A stretch of DNA of 64,000 bases from Pseudomaricurvus alkylphenolicus. Its GTDB lineage: Bacteria > Pseudomonadota > Gammaproteobacteria > Pseudomonadales > Cellvibrionaceae. Below the pieces are notes generated by a model. The model was not told where the DNA came from. It made no database searches and saw only the letters and a program-made list of their open reading frames with translations. Below, piece after piece: positions 26,923 to 35,975 of the stretch. The position numbers were made by a program, and so were the translations under genes. The stretch is from the NCBI RefSeq assembly GCF_011683955.1, contig NZ_JAAQPI010000001.1, positions 1,302,001 to 1,366,000 on the forward strand, read 5' to 3'. Position 1 is the first letter of the stretch. Every line of letters starts with the position of its first letter.

Positions 26923-28074
26923 TCAAATGGTTGATGCCAGACTCGTCAAAACCAGAGCAACCAGCTTTGACTGCTGTGTGACTCCGGTTTTTGCGTAAAT
27001 CGTTCTCAGGTGTGCACGGATAGTATTGCGGGTTACGCCTAATTGGTTCGCAACCTCTTCCGTCGTGTTACCTTCGGAAAAGAGGATTGATATCGTTGCT
27101 TCCGAAATTGTTAATGAGTAAAACTCCATCAGTGTGCGAACCGAAATGTCGCGGTTACAAGTGGGGTCTTGAATCCAAACAGAAGCAAATGGCGTGACAT
27201 CCGAGCAGTCAATCAAATCAACATCAAGAGGTCTGACGATCAATTGATAATTGCTCATCCCGGATAACCGGGGAACCGACAAAGCTCTGAATTCAGACTT
27301 TGATGATTTCTGTTTCTGACGGAGTACCAAGTCAATACAGCTTCGAATGTTGTCCGAAAGGGTTTGATGTATGTCAGCGTTGTCGGCCCTCAGATACCGA
27401 TTAACTTCGGAAATACCATCGGCGGCTCGAAGAATGTCTTTGGCAGAGGCGTTGCTCTGAAGAATTCGACCAAAACGATCCAGCGTTAAAACACCCAGCG
27501 AGCGGCCGCTCATGGCGTCAGAGTAGATTTGTCGTTGGGAGCGAAGTCCGCGGATATCCAGCCCCAAGGACAGCGATTGTTGCATATGTGGAATCAGAAG
27601 GCTCAAAAACGCCTTTTCTCTTTGGTTGAATAGCCCTTGCTGCTCGCTTCTGACAAAACGAATAGAGATGATTGAATCTTGTTGATAAGCGCAGTCAAAG
27701 CCACAGAGATAATGGATATCCAGTGGTGACAAGGTTTTGCGAAAATATTCACTGCTAAGCAGCTGATTTCGGGGAATCATGTCATCAATGGTCACGAGTC
27801 TGTTCTGGGCAATACCGTAGAGCGGATCCTGCATGTAAAGCGTAGCGCAGGAGTCGTCGCTGTCATGTACAGGTGCATCTGTCTGGTCGCCACTGACGTA
27901 TATTAAACCCGAGTCGTCCATTGTGGGCGGTCGGATAATCAACGCCGCTTGCTTAAGATTGAGTCCCCGCTTGAGACGGGTCAGGAAGTCTTTCCCTTGA
28001 TCCGAGGAGGTTGCGGAGCCATACAGCGACAGAATTAAATTCGATAGCAAATTGGAGTTGAGACACACTGGCAT
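26923..28074 (-). CDS. LuxR-type transcriptional regulator (383 aa)
   Basis: A C-terminal LuxR helix-turn-helix (LTISEATISILFSEGNTTEE, VANQLGVTRNTIRAHLRTIY, AKTGVTQQS) follows 300 residues without a named domain. The motif DPLYGIAQNRLVTIDDMIPR aligns with DPLVNIPTGRLLTVDDLISR in the protein at 138-1274, so the two are close paralogues. A 24-bp near-palindrome centred on the shared operator motif lies 58 bp before its start (28133-28148), so it may regulate itself. It is a candidate master regulator of the right block. Confidence 0.86.
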   Translation of the reverse strand: MPVCLNSNLLSNLILSLYGSATSSDQGKDFLTRLKRGLNLKQAALIIRPPTMDDSGLIYVSGDQTDAPVHDSDDSCATLYMQDPLYGIAQNRLVTIDDMIPRNQLLSSEYFRKTLSPLDIHYLCGFDCAYQQDSIISIRFVRSEQQGLFNQREKAFLSLLIPHMQQSLSLGLDIRGLRSQRQIYSDAMSGRSLGVLTLDRFGRILQSNASAKDILRAADGISEVNRYLRADNADIHQTLSDNIRSCIDLVLRQKQKSSKSEFRALSVPRLSGMSNYQLIVRPLDVDLIDCSDVTPFASVWIQDPTCNRDISVRTLMEFYSLTISEATISILFSEGNTTEEVANQLGVTRNTIRAHLRTIYAKTGVTQQSKLVALVLTSLASTI

Positions 28075-28132
28075 TTTGCTCTTAAACCCACCGTTTGTGG
28101 CCTAGAGTAGCAAATTGCCCGACTGGACGGCT

Positions 28133-28148
28133 TCATTTGATCGAATGA
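28133..28148. promoter_or_regulatory. Shared operator-like site 1 (TCATTTGATCGAATGA)
   Basis: This 16-mer is the core of a wider inverted repeat (28129-28152) in which 11 of 12 base pairs match. It is 58 bp upstream of the LuxR-type gene 26923-28074 and just after the stop of the next regulator gene. No T run follows in either direction, so an operator is likelier than a terminator. Confidence 0.6.
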
Positions 28149-28155
28149 AGCCAAG

Positions 28156-29295
28156 CTACAGGAGTCTTGCACTGCTCCGGTTGATGATGGCGACCACCTG
28201 GGATTGGTTATTGACCCCCAGCTTCTCGTAGATACCTCTCAAATGTGTCTTGACGGTATTGATACTAACATTCAGTTCTTCAGCCGCTTGCGCCTGAGAT
28301 TTTCCATCTGCCAATTGAATACTCACCTGAGCTTCGCAGCGAGTCATACCATAGATCTTGCGGAGTGTGTCGACCTCGATTTCAAGATTGTTGTCTTGGA
28401 AGTCATTGATGTAGATAGCCACAGCGGGGTCCAAGTTAGTGCCATCGTAACAGTTTTTGGTGATGGGTTTAATCACCATTTCCAGCACTGGTTCACCCGG
28501 CAAGTTCTCTATGCTGAATCCCGAGCCACCTTGGTAAGACTCTCCACTCACGGCGTTGCGGATGGCTTCTTCTATCAACGCCTTCAGTTGCGAATTGTAC
28601 TTGCTGCTGGTTGCTTTAAGGCGGCCATTGACAAGGGCCAAACCGCGCTTGTCGGCCAGAATAACTTCAGCCATTTGATTAGTTGAAATTACCTCACCAT
28701 TGGCGTTTAGCATTATGGAGCCAATGGAGGCCTTGCTGAGCGTGGCGCTGGCAACCTCTCTCAGGCGGTTGTTTTGCAGCAGTTTTTCTCGCAAATGGAT
28801 TGCACGTCTCAGGTGCGGGATGAGTATTTCAAACAGCGCCTTATCGGCATCATCATAGTCCGCTTTATCACTAGTTCTCTCTGCTGAGAGCTTCGCTCTA
28901 AGGGAGTCCTCAAAGACAATATCCTGCCCGATCATATATTTGACATCAATGGGTTTTAAGTGACGTTGATACAGTTCACTTTGGTAAAATTTTTCTTCAT
29001 CGATGGAATCTTTCAGCGTGGTTGCTTTGGGTTGAAACGTGTGCAGCAACTCACTAAGCGAGAGCAGCTGTTTGGTGGCGTTGTCCGACCTCATATTGAA
29101 CTTTTCATCACTGGTCAGCAGGTAGTAATCCGGCTCCGGCTTAATCACACTAAAGATCAATGAGGCATCAAGGGAATGGGTGGCGATGGCCAACTGCTTC
29201 AAAAAGCTTGACCAGGGTGCTTCCTCCTCAACGCCTTCATAGACCAATTCGACTAATTGAGCATATTGGGCGATAGAGATATTCAATTCAGACAT
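28156..29295 (-). CDS. LuxR-type transcriptional regulator (379 aa)
   Basis: The C-terminal helix-turn-helix reads MTRCEAQVSIQLADGKSQAQ, AAEELNVSINTVKTHLRGIY and EKLGVNNQS. The upstream domain has the same size and layout as the paralogues at 138 and 26923 (RHLKPIDVKYMIGQD aligns with LSPLDIHYLCGFD). It is divergent from the acyl-CoA ligase at 29487, and a perfect 16-bp palindrome lies between them at 29412-29427. It probably regulates the ligase operon and itself; the signal is unknown. Confidence 0.86.
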   Translation of the reverse strand: MSELNISIAQYAQLVELVYEGVEEEAPWSSFLKQLAIATHSLDASLIFSVIKPEPDYYLLTSDEKFNMRSDNATKQLLSLSELLHTFQPKATTLKDSIDEEKFYQSELYQRHLKPIDVKYMIGQDIVFEDSLRAKLSAERTSDKADYDDADKALFEILIPHLRRAIHLREKLLQNNRLREVASATLSKASIGSIMLNANGEVISTNQMAEVILADKRGLALVNGRLKATSSKYNSQLKALIEEAIRNAVSGESYQGGSGFSIENLPGEPVLEMVIKPITKNCYDGTNLDPAVAIYINDFQDNNLEIEVDTLRKIYGMTRCEAQVSIQLADGKSQAQAAEELNVSINTVKTHLRGIYEKLGVNNQSQVVAIINRSSARLL

Positions 29296-29411
29296 CAGCG
29301 TAATTATCGTGAAATGGGATCTTTTGGTGTTATTGACGAAAGTGTAGCTTAGATAAACGCTGATTCACAGTCGTTTGTATATACATATTTAGTCCACTGA
29401 ATGGAGAGAAT

Positions 29412-29427
29412 TCACCTGATCAGGTGA
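29412..29427. promoter_or_regulatory. Shared operator-like site 2 (TCACCTGATCAGGTGA)
   Basis: A perfect 16-bp palindrome in the intergenic region between the LuxR-type gene (117 bp away) and the ligase operon (60 bp away). It has the same TCA-N2-TGATC-N3-TGA frame as the other four sites. Confidence 0.65.
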
Positions 29428-29486
29428 GTCGCCGGTATCGCTCGAGCTCTATGATAAACGCTGATTTCTAAATATTGGAGCCAAGC

Positions 29487-31025
29487 GTGAACGCTGACCA
29501 TCATTCGATAAGCGAAAATAGCGTCTATTGCGCTTTTGAGCGATCCTCTCGTCGCTATGGAGACAAGCTGGCCCTGGTGTTTGAACAGCGGCAATGGAGC
29601 TTTCGAGAGATCTGCCGGGCGGTAGAGCGGGTCGCCGCTGGTCTGACGCAACTTGGGATACAACCAGGCCAGAGACTGGTCGCTTTTGCTCAAAACTCAG
29701 ATGCCTACCTGTTGTTATGGTTGGCCTGTGCCCGTCAAGGCATTGTTCATGTACCCCTAAACTACGCGCTAACGTCGCCGGAATTGGCCTATATTGTTGA
29801 GGATGCAGGCGCCACTGCGCTGTTTCACGATTTGAAACAGACGGGTACTGTTGATGATCTGGAGCCTCATAAGCGACCGCAATTCGTGGGCTCGCTTTGC
29901 GGGTCCGGGAATTTGGACGTGTTGAACTGGGCTCTAGACGAGAGGATGGGAGAGGTCCAGCGGACAGCGCCTGCGGATGATGAGCTGGCCCAAATCATTT
30001 ATACCTCAGGTACAACCGCAGCGCCAAAAGGCGTTATGCATACCCATCGCTCGCTGATGAGTCAATATTATAGTTGTATCATTGCTCTGGATCTCAAAGA
30101 GGATGATCGCCTGCTGGCAGCGCTACCACTGTACCACTGTGCCCAGATGCACACATTCAGCATGCCGAGCCTATTGGTCGGTGCCAGTAACTTCATACTG
30201 CAATCTCCGGAGATCGAGGGCTGTCTGGCGCTGATCGAAGCCGAGCAATTGAATTCGTTCTTCGCCCCGCCCACTGTCTGGACCGGGTTATTGAGACATA
30301 AATCCACTTCGGGATCAGTCATCCGCTCGCTGCGCAAGGCCTATTACGGTGCTTCCATCATGCCGGAAGAAATCCTGAACGGGATGAAGGAGTTACTGCC
30401 TGCAGTGGGGTTCTACAACTGCTATGGACAAACGGAAATTGCTCCCCTGGCGACAGTGTTACCGCCTGCGGGGCATGTTCACAAGCCCACCTCGGTGGGG
30501 TTGCCCGTCATCAATGTGCAAACGCGAATTGTTAACGAGGAGCTTGAGGACATGGCGCCAGGTGAAGTTGGGGAAATTGTTCACCGCTCCCCTCAATTGC
30601 TTGCCGGTTACTGGCAAAAGCCCGAAGCAACGGAAGAGGCCTTCGCGGGTGGCTGGTTCCATTCAGGCGATATGGGTTACATCGATGACGATGGTTATAT
30701 CTATATCGCAGATCGAAAGAAGGACGTCATCAACACTGGTGGAGTCGTGGTGTCGAGTCGCGAGGTCGAAGAGGCACTGTATGGCCATCCCAGCGTCTCT
30801 CAGGTAGCAGTGATCGGCATTGCGGATGACAAGTGGATCGAAGCCATTTGTGCGGTGGTGGTACCGATGGAAGGACACGAGTTGAACACTGAAGAATTGA
30901 ACGACCACCTTCGTACTCGCCTGGCTCCTTACAAATTACCGAAGAAGTATATTTCTACAGACGAGCTTCCGGTAAATACCGCAGGCAAGGTATTGAAAAG
31001 GGAGCTACGGGAGCGTTATGCCTGA
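29487..31025 (+). CDS. AMP-forming acyl-CoA synthetase / CoA ligase (512 aa)
   Basis: An ANL-family ligase with IYTSGTTAAPKGVMHTHRS near residue 172, YNCYGQTEIAPL near 310, the hinge WFHSGDMGYIDDDGYIYIADRKKD near 390-415, and the C-terminal Lys in PVNTAGKVLKREL. The GTG at 29487 is preferred because GGAG ends 6 nt before it; an in-frame TTG at 29475 overlaps that site. It overlaps the next SDR gene by eight bases. It probably activates an acid side chain or a ring-opened acid. Confidence 0.88.
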   Translation: MNADHHSISENSVYCAFERSSRRYGDKLALVFEQRQWSFREICRAVERVAAGLTQLGIQPGQRLVAFAQNSDAYLLLWLACARQGIVHVPLNYALTSPELAYIVEDAGATALFHDLKQTGTVDDLEPHKRPQFVGSLCGSGNLDVLNWALDERMGEVQRTAPADDELAQIIYTSGTTAAPKGVMHTHRSLMSQYYSCIIALDLKEDDRLLAALPLYHCAQMHTFSMPSLLVGASNFILQSPEIEGCLALIEAEQLNSFFAPPTVWTGLLRHKSTSGSVIRSLRKAYYGASIMPEEILNGMKELLPAVGFYNCYGQTEIAPLATVLPPAGHVHKPTSVGLPVINVQTRIVNEELEDMAPGEVGEIVHRSPQLLAGYWQKPEATEEAFAGGWFHSGDMGYIDDDGYIYIADRKKDVINTGGVVVSSREVEEALYGHPSVSQVAVIGIADDKWIEAICAVVVPMEGHELNTEELNDHLRTRLAPYKLPKKYISTDELPVNTAGKVLKRELRERYA

Positions 31026-31782
31026 TATGGATACTCAGCAAGCATCACTGAATTGGCCACGTATCCGCTTCGATTTTTGCGGTATTCAGGTCCTGGTGAC
31101 CGGCGGAACAAGCGGAATTGGTCTGGCCATCGCGACCGCCTTTGTGGAGGCGGGGGCTTGTGTGACGATCACTGGTACGCGAAAAAGCCCTCAGGACTAT
31201 GACAACGATCTCAGGGGATTTCATTACCGGCAGTTGAATCTTACCGATTTGGATTCGGTCGAGAGACTCGGTAAATCCCTGAGGGAACTGGACGTACTGG
31301 TTAACAATGCAGGAGCGACCTATGGATCAGATGCCTTCGAAAAGGAGCTGTTGGTTAATCTGACCTCAGTGCATAGACTGACCTGCGCATGCGAAGCAAC
31401 CTTAAAGCGCAGTCAATTTCCCGGTGGTGCCAGTGTCATCAATATTGCCTCCATGATGTCATTTTTTGGCAGTCCTTATTTCCCCGGCTACGGAGCCGCG
31501 AAAGCCGGCATTGTGCAAATGACGAAGACTTTTACTGCCCTTTGGGCCGCTGAAGGTGTTCGAGTCAATGCCGTCGCCGCAGGTTCCATTGCAACTCCCA
31601 TGACTGATATGTATGTCAAAAACGATGAGATCAGTCAGAGCGTAATCAGCAAGACGCCCATGGGGCGCTGGGGAACCCCTAAAGACATTGCAGGCGCAGT
31701 GATGCTGCTCTGCAGCCCGGCCGCAGCCTTTGTGTGTGGGCATACGCTGGTGGCCGATGGCGGCTATTCCATTATCGACTAA
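31018..31782 (+). CDS. Short-chain dehydrogenase/reductase (254 aa)
   Basis: Classical SDR: VTGGTSGIGLAIA near residue 25, LVNNAGA near 95, catalytic YGAAK near 160, and C-terminal SPAAAFVCGHTLVADGGYSI. A 20-residue extension precedes the Rossmann fold. Its start lies inside the last codons of the ligase gene (31018-31025), so translation is coupled. With the next SDR and the flavin reductase it probably carries out successive redox steps on one CoA-activated intermediate. Confidence 0.87.
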   Translation: MPDMDTQQASLNWPRIRFDFCGIQVLVTGGTSGIGLAIATAFVEAGACVTITGTRKSPQDYDNDLRGFHYRQLNLTDLDSVERLGKSLRELDVLVNNAGATYGSDAFEKELLVNLTSVHRLTCACEATLKRSQFPGGASVINIASMMSFFGSPYFPGYGAAKAGIVQMTKTFTALWAAEGVRVNAVAAGSIATPMTDMYVKNDEISQSVISKTPMGRWGTPKDIAGAVMLLCSPAAAFVCGHTLVADGGYSIID

Positions 31783-31807
31783 CTTTGAACAGGAGGAAAC
31801 TCAGCGA

Positions 31808-32563
31808 GTGAGCAAACGATACAACGAAAAAGTAGCACTGGTAACGGGCGCCGCTTCCGGCATTGGCAAGGCTACGGCGATGCGGTTGGCCAGCGAGGGC
31901 GCTCGGTTGGTGCTTGCGGATATTAATCTCGACGCCCTGACTGCAGTGGCAGAGGAGTTGAGTGGTATCGAAACTGAGTGTGTGCGCTTTGATGCAACGG
32001 ACGCAGACTCCTGCCGCGCCATGGTAACGAACGCTGAGCAGCGGTTTGGCCGACTGGATCTGCTTTGCAATATTGCGGGCATTGCCGGGGCCTGGCGACT
32101 GGAGGCGATGACTCAAAAGCAATGGGAGCTGATGCTCAGTATCAACCTGACTAGCGTGTTTGTGATTACCCAGGCGGCTTTGCCTTTGCTTTTGGAAAGC
32201 AGGGGTAATGTGGTGAATATGGCCTCGGCTTCCGGACTTCAAGGGCAACCCTATAACTCGGCTTACTGTGCAGTAAAGGCGGGTGTGATCGGGTTTACTA
32301 AGTCCGTGGCAGCCGAGTTTGGCAGTCGCGGTCTTCGCGCGAATGCCGTCTGTCCCGGTGGCGTATTGACGCCGATTTACGACAACTACAGTTTCCCCGA
32401 GGATGCCGATCAAGCCCTGGTCAATCGGATGCTGCCACTGCCGGGGGTTGATCTGTCCACCCCTGAGGAAATAGCGGGTCTGGTCGCCTATGTGGGATCG
32501 GACGAAGCTCGCTTTATTAACGGTTCCACACTCTCCATTGATGGCGGTCAGACCGCGCTTTAG
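31808..32563 (+). CDS. Short-chain dehydrogenase/reductase (251 aa)
   Basis: SDR with VTGAASGIGKATA near residue 14, CNIAGI at the NNAG position (Asn-Asn changed to Asn-Ile), catalytic YCAVK near 155, and NGSTLSIDGGQTAL at the end. The start is GTG 31808 with AGGAGG 11 nt upstream. The open frame reaches back to 31730 inside the previous gene, which is not a likely start. It ends 8 nt before the flavin reductase gene. Confidence 0.86.
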   Translation: MSKRYNEKVALVTGAASGIGKATAMRLASEGARLVLADINLDALTAVAEELSGIETECVRFDATDADSCRAMVTNAEQRFGRLDLLCNIAGIAGAWRLEAMTQKQWELMLSINLTSVFVITQAALPLLLESRGNVVNMASASGLQGQPYNSAYCAVKAGVIGFTKSVAAEFGSRGLRANAVCPGGVLTPIYDNYSFPEDADQALVNRMLPLPGVDLSTPEEIAGLVAYVGSDEARFINGSTLSIDGGQTAL

Positions 32564-32571
32564 AAACGTCT

Positions 32572-34701
32572 ATGTCCAAGAAACTGAATCACCTGATGGC
32601 GCCGGGAAAGATTGGCAGCCTTGAGTTGCGCAATCGCATTATCATGACACCCATGGGTTCCAATACCGCCGAAGAAGGTGGCTTCTGCGGCGAGCAGACT
32701 CAGGCTTACTACGAAGCACGGGCCGCCGGTGGGGCCGCCATGGTTATTATGGGTTCAGTCAGCGTTGGCTGGCCCGAGGGCTCGGCCAACTGGCGGCATA
32801 TTGCGATTTCGGACGATAAGTATATTCCCGGTCTAAAAAAGCTGGTGGGTCGGGTACACGCTCATGGATGCAAAGCGGCGGTCCAGCTGCATCACGGCGG
32901 ACTCATGGCTCAGAACGATTCTTGCCGCGGGGAGGCGCTGCTGTGTCCTTCTGTGCCCGAGGAGGGTGGCGCTGATGAATTGTCGCCTTATTTTACCCAC
33001 GAGGAAATGGCCATTATCAGTGAGCCTTGCCTGGTGGATACGTTCAAACTCCACTACAAGGAAGCCGATAACGAGGATATTGCGAGGGTTGTTGATCTCT
33101 ATGCCGATGCAGCAGTTCGAGCCAAGCGAATTGGTTTCGACGGTGCCGAAATACATGCCGGTCATGGTTACTTGATTTCCACCTTCCTGAGCCCACAGGT
33201 CAATGCCCGCACCGATCAGTATGGTGGCTGCATTGAAAACCGAGCCCGTCTGTTGGTGGAAGTCATAAAGCGCGTCCGCGAGCGGGTTGGCAAGGATTTT
33301 CCGATCTGGTTTCGGTTGGATTCCAATCAATTCGCCGAAGGCGGCATTACCAATGAAGACGCCCAGGTAGCGGCACGGCTAGCCGTTGAGGCCGGGGCAG
33401 ATGCCGTCCATTGCAGTGCCGATGGTGATCACCATAAAGGAACCTGTTATACCGAAGGGCATGCTACGCACACGCCAGCCGGGTTTTTACCCTATGCGTC
33501 TGCGATAAAGAATGTCGTTGATGTGCCGGTTATCATGCCGGGGCGTATTGAACCTGAGGTGGGTGACAGACTTATTGCACAAGGGAAAATCGATTTTGTG
33601 ACCATGGGACGCAAGCTACTGGCCGATCCCGAGTTACCGAACAAGGTCAAGCAGGGTCGGATGGAAGACATTCGCCCTTGTATTCTCTGTTATACCTGCA
33701 TCAGCAGTATCTTTAAACGCAGCCATATCCGCTGCGCGGTCAACGCCACCACGGGTTACGAAAATCAACGCCAATTAATCGCCACTGACCAACCCAAAAA
33801 GGTCTTGGTGATTGGTGGTGGCCCGGGGGGAATGGAGGCGGCACGAGTGGCTGCACTGCGTGGGCATCAAGTGACGTTGGTGGAAAAATCCCGGCGTTTG
33901 GGAGGCACGGTGTTCTTCTCAGGCGTTTCCTACCCGCCCAACAGCAAGTTGGTGAAATATTTAGAGCATCAGTTACGGCAGTTGCCGGTTGATATTCATC
34001 TGGGGGTTACAGCAACCGTCGAATTCGTTCAGGCTCAGAGACCAGCTAAAGTCGTTGTCGCGGTTGGTGCTGGCCGAGAGATGCCTCAGGTGCCGGGAAT
34101 CGATTTACCCCACGTACTCAGTGGTGATGACATGCGGGATATGATTACCGGAGACAATGCTGAAGGTTTAAAGGGCAAGTTCTCGAACATCGATCAGTGG
34201 ATGTTAACCGCGGGCCGCCTGACGGGTATTACCGCTTACCCGGCTATGATGCGAGAACTCAGTAAGCTCTGGTTGCCCCTGGGAAAACGGGTGGTTCTGG
34301 TAGGCGGTGGCCTGGTGGCGTTGGAACTGGCTGAGTATCTGGCCGAACGTGGCAGACAGGTCACCATTCTTGAGGAGAGTGATCGATTTGGCAGAGAGAC
34401 GCCGGTGGTACGGCGCTGGCGCAATCTGGCCGACTGCCGAAGGCACGGGGTCAGTTTCTTGTCCAAAGCACGTTTAACAAAAATTGCGACTCGCACGCTG
34501 ACTTACCTGAATGAGCGAAATCAAGAGCGGACGATTGCCGCCGATCACGTCATTGTGACCTCAGGCACCGTGCATAATCACAAACTGGCGAATTCGATTC
34601 GCGCACGTGGCTTTGAGGTGGAGCTGGTTGGGGACTGCAGTCAAGTGGGCTATATCGAAGGGGCTATGCATGGCGGGCATCAAGTTGGCCTGGACATCTA
34701 G
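32572..34701 (+). CDS. NADH:flavin oxidoreductase, 2,4-dienoyl-CoA reductase-like (709 aa)
   Basis: A two-part FadH/BaiCD-type enzyme. Residues 1-370 are an old-yellow-enzyme FMN barrel (MAPGKIGSLELRNRIIMTPM; AEIHAGHGYLISTFLSPQVN). The [4Fe-4S] cysteines follow in CILCYTCISSIFKRSHIRC. Residues 400-709 are an FAD/NAD(P) domain with VIGGGPGGMEAARVAALRG and VVLVGGGLVALELAEYLAERG. Such enzymes reduce conjugated enoyl or dienoyl systems, including steroid ring ketones in gut bacteria. It follows the two SDR genes closely. Confidence 0.9.
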   Translation: MSKKLNHLMAPGKIGSLELRNRIIMTPMGSNTAEEGGFCGEQTQAYYEARAAGGAAMVIMGSVSVGWPEGSANWRHIAISDDKYIPGLKKLVGRVHAHGCKAAVQLHHGGLMAQNDSCRGEALLCPSVPEEGGADELSPYFTHEEMAIISEPCLVDTFKLHYKEADNEDIARVVDLYADAAVRAKRIGFDGAEIHAGHGYLISTFLSPQVNARTDQYGGCIENRARLLVEVIKRVRERVGKDFPIWFRLDSNQFAEGGITNEDAQVAARLAVEAGADAVHCSADGDHHKGTCYTEGHATHTPAGFLPYASAIKNVVDVPVIMPGRIEPEVGDRLIAQGKIDFVTMGRKLLADPELPNKVKQGRMEDIRPCILCYTCISSIFKRSHIRCAVNATTGYENQRQLIATDQPKKVLVIGGGPGGMEAARVAALRGHQVTLVEKSRRLGGTVFFSGVSYPPNSKLVKYLEHQLRQLPVDIHLGVTATVEFVQAQRPAKVVVAVGAGREMPQVPGIDLPHVLSGDDMRDMITGDNAEGLKGKFSNIDQWMLTAGRLTGITAYPAMMRELSKLWLPLGKRVVLVGGGLVALELAEYLAERGRQVTILEESDRFGRETPVVRRWRNLADCRRHGVSFLSKARLTKIATRTLTYLNERNQERTIAADHVIVTSGTVHNHKLANSIRARGFEVELVGDCSQVGYIEGAMHGGHQVGLDI

Positions 34702-34742
34702 CGCCCTCAGGCACGACTAAATCACACAATGGACATCAAATC

Positions 34743-35192
34743 ATGCTCACGACAGAAGATTATATCCAAATCCAGAATCTGATACATCGTTACCCCAAGC
34801 ACCTGGACTCTGGTGATTTGGAGGAGTTGGGAAAACTGTTTGCCAGGGCCAAGGTATATTTCGAGGGGATTGAAAACCCGGTTGATTGTGATCCTGAGAC
34901 AATCAACGGTATGTTTAGAGACTTTCTTCAACTTTATGAGGGCATTCCTCGGACCAGGCATATTATTGCTAACCTGATCCTTGAACCAGACGGATCTGAG
35001 GAAGCTACGGCAAGTAGTACTGTCGTTGTATTCCAGCAAACCAAGGTCTTGCCTCTCCAACCTATCATCACAGGCGACTATCACGATCGATTCCAAAAAG
35101 TCGATGGTGAGTGGCACTTTATCGAGCGTCGTATCAGTAACGACTTGTTTGGTGATCTAAGCGCGCACGGGCGTTACGACATAACTCCATAG
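34743..35192 (+). CDS. SnoaL/NTF2-like protein (149 aa)
   Basis: SnoaL_4 fold: TEDYIQIQNLIHRYPKHLDS, a central DFLQLYEGIPRTRHIIANLI and the C-terminal FQKVDGEWHFIERRI. Function is unassigned; relatives include isomerases and dehydratases. It starts 41 nt after the flavin reductase gene and ends the plus-strand run from 29487. It is convergent with the SDR gene at 35211. Confidence 0.8.
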   Translation: MLTTEDYIQIQNLIHRYPKHLDSGDLEELGKLFARAKVYFEGIENPVDCDPETINGMFRDFLQLYEGIPRTRHIIANLILEPDGSEEATASSTVVVFQQTKVLPLQPIITGDYHDRFQKVDGEWHFIERRISNDLFGDLSAHGRYDITP

Positions 35193-35210
35193 GTCGACAC
35201 TTGTCGGTCC

Positions 35211-35975
35211 TTATAATTGAGAAAGGGTTGCACCGGCATCGACGACAATCGACTGACCCGTGATATAGCTGGATTCGGTAGACAGCAAAAACCGGGCAAC
35301 CCTGGCAATCTCTTCAGGTGTACCAATTCGGTTTAAAAACGTTTGAGATTGCAATTGCTGCTCCAAACCAGGTGACTGATCAAAGGCCGCTTGAGACATA
35401 GGCGTTCGAATATAACCGGGGCAAATTGCGTTAATGCGAATGCCCTGTTCTCCCAAGCTGTCCGAAAGTGAGCGCGTTAACGCCATCACCCCGGCTTTGG
35501 ACACCGAGTAGGCGGGTATACGACCATTGCCCATGATCGCGTTTATAGAGGCAATTCCCACAATGGCGGAATCGACCTGGCGTTTGAGCTGCGGCAACAG
35601 GGCCTGGATCAAAAACGGATAACTGCGTAAGTTAATGGCCTGAACATGGTCCCAGTCTTCTTCCGTCATGGTATCGACAGGACTTTCGTGGGAGATCCCG
35701 GCGGCGTGGATCAGTCCACCGATGGAGCCCAGTGAACGGTGGCTGGCCTCAACTGCCTGTGGAAATTCTCTCGTGTGTGATATATCGATGCCCAATGCAC
35801 AGGTATCGACGCCATATTGTTCCCGTATTTCTGCTGCTATTCTCCGGGCGGCTTTTGTGTTCAGGTCCCATAGCGCTACGGGTCTTGCCGCGGCGGCCAG
35901 GAGCTCTGCGCATGCGCGACCAATGCCGGAGGCAGCGCCCGTTACGATGACTGCAGTGCTATGGGGTTGGTTCAT
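35211..35975 (-). CDS. Short-chain dehydrogenase/reductase (254 aa)
   Basis: SDR with VTGAASGIGRACAELLAAAA near residue 12, IHAAGI in place of NNAG, catalytic YSVSK near 153, and SSYITGQSIVVDAGATL at the end. The ATG at 35975 overlaps the stop of the MFS gene by ATGA, so the two form a coupled pair. The open frame extends to 36089 within the MFS gene, which is rejected. The pair reads away from the operator-like site at 37316. Confidence 0.86.
   Translation of the reverse strand: MNQPHSTAVIVTGAASGIGRACAELLAAAARPVALWDLNTKAARRIAAEIREQYGVDTCALGIDISHTREFPQAVEASHRSLGSIGGLIHAAGISHESPVDTMTEEDWDHVQAINLRSYPFLIQALLPQLKRQVDSAIVGIASINAIMGNGRIPAYSVSKAGVMALTRSLSDSLGEQGIRINAICPGYIRTPMSQAAFDQSPGLEQQLQSQTFLNRIGTPEEIARVARFLLSTESSYITGQSIVVDAGATLSQL

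Noticed and set aside
29412-29427. Reading the palindrome as a classical lux box for acyl-homoserine lactone signalling
   Set aside because: The nearby LuxR-type proteins show no autoinducer-binding domain and no LuxI-type synthase is present; the site fits the local 16-bp family better.
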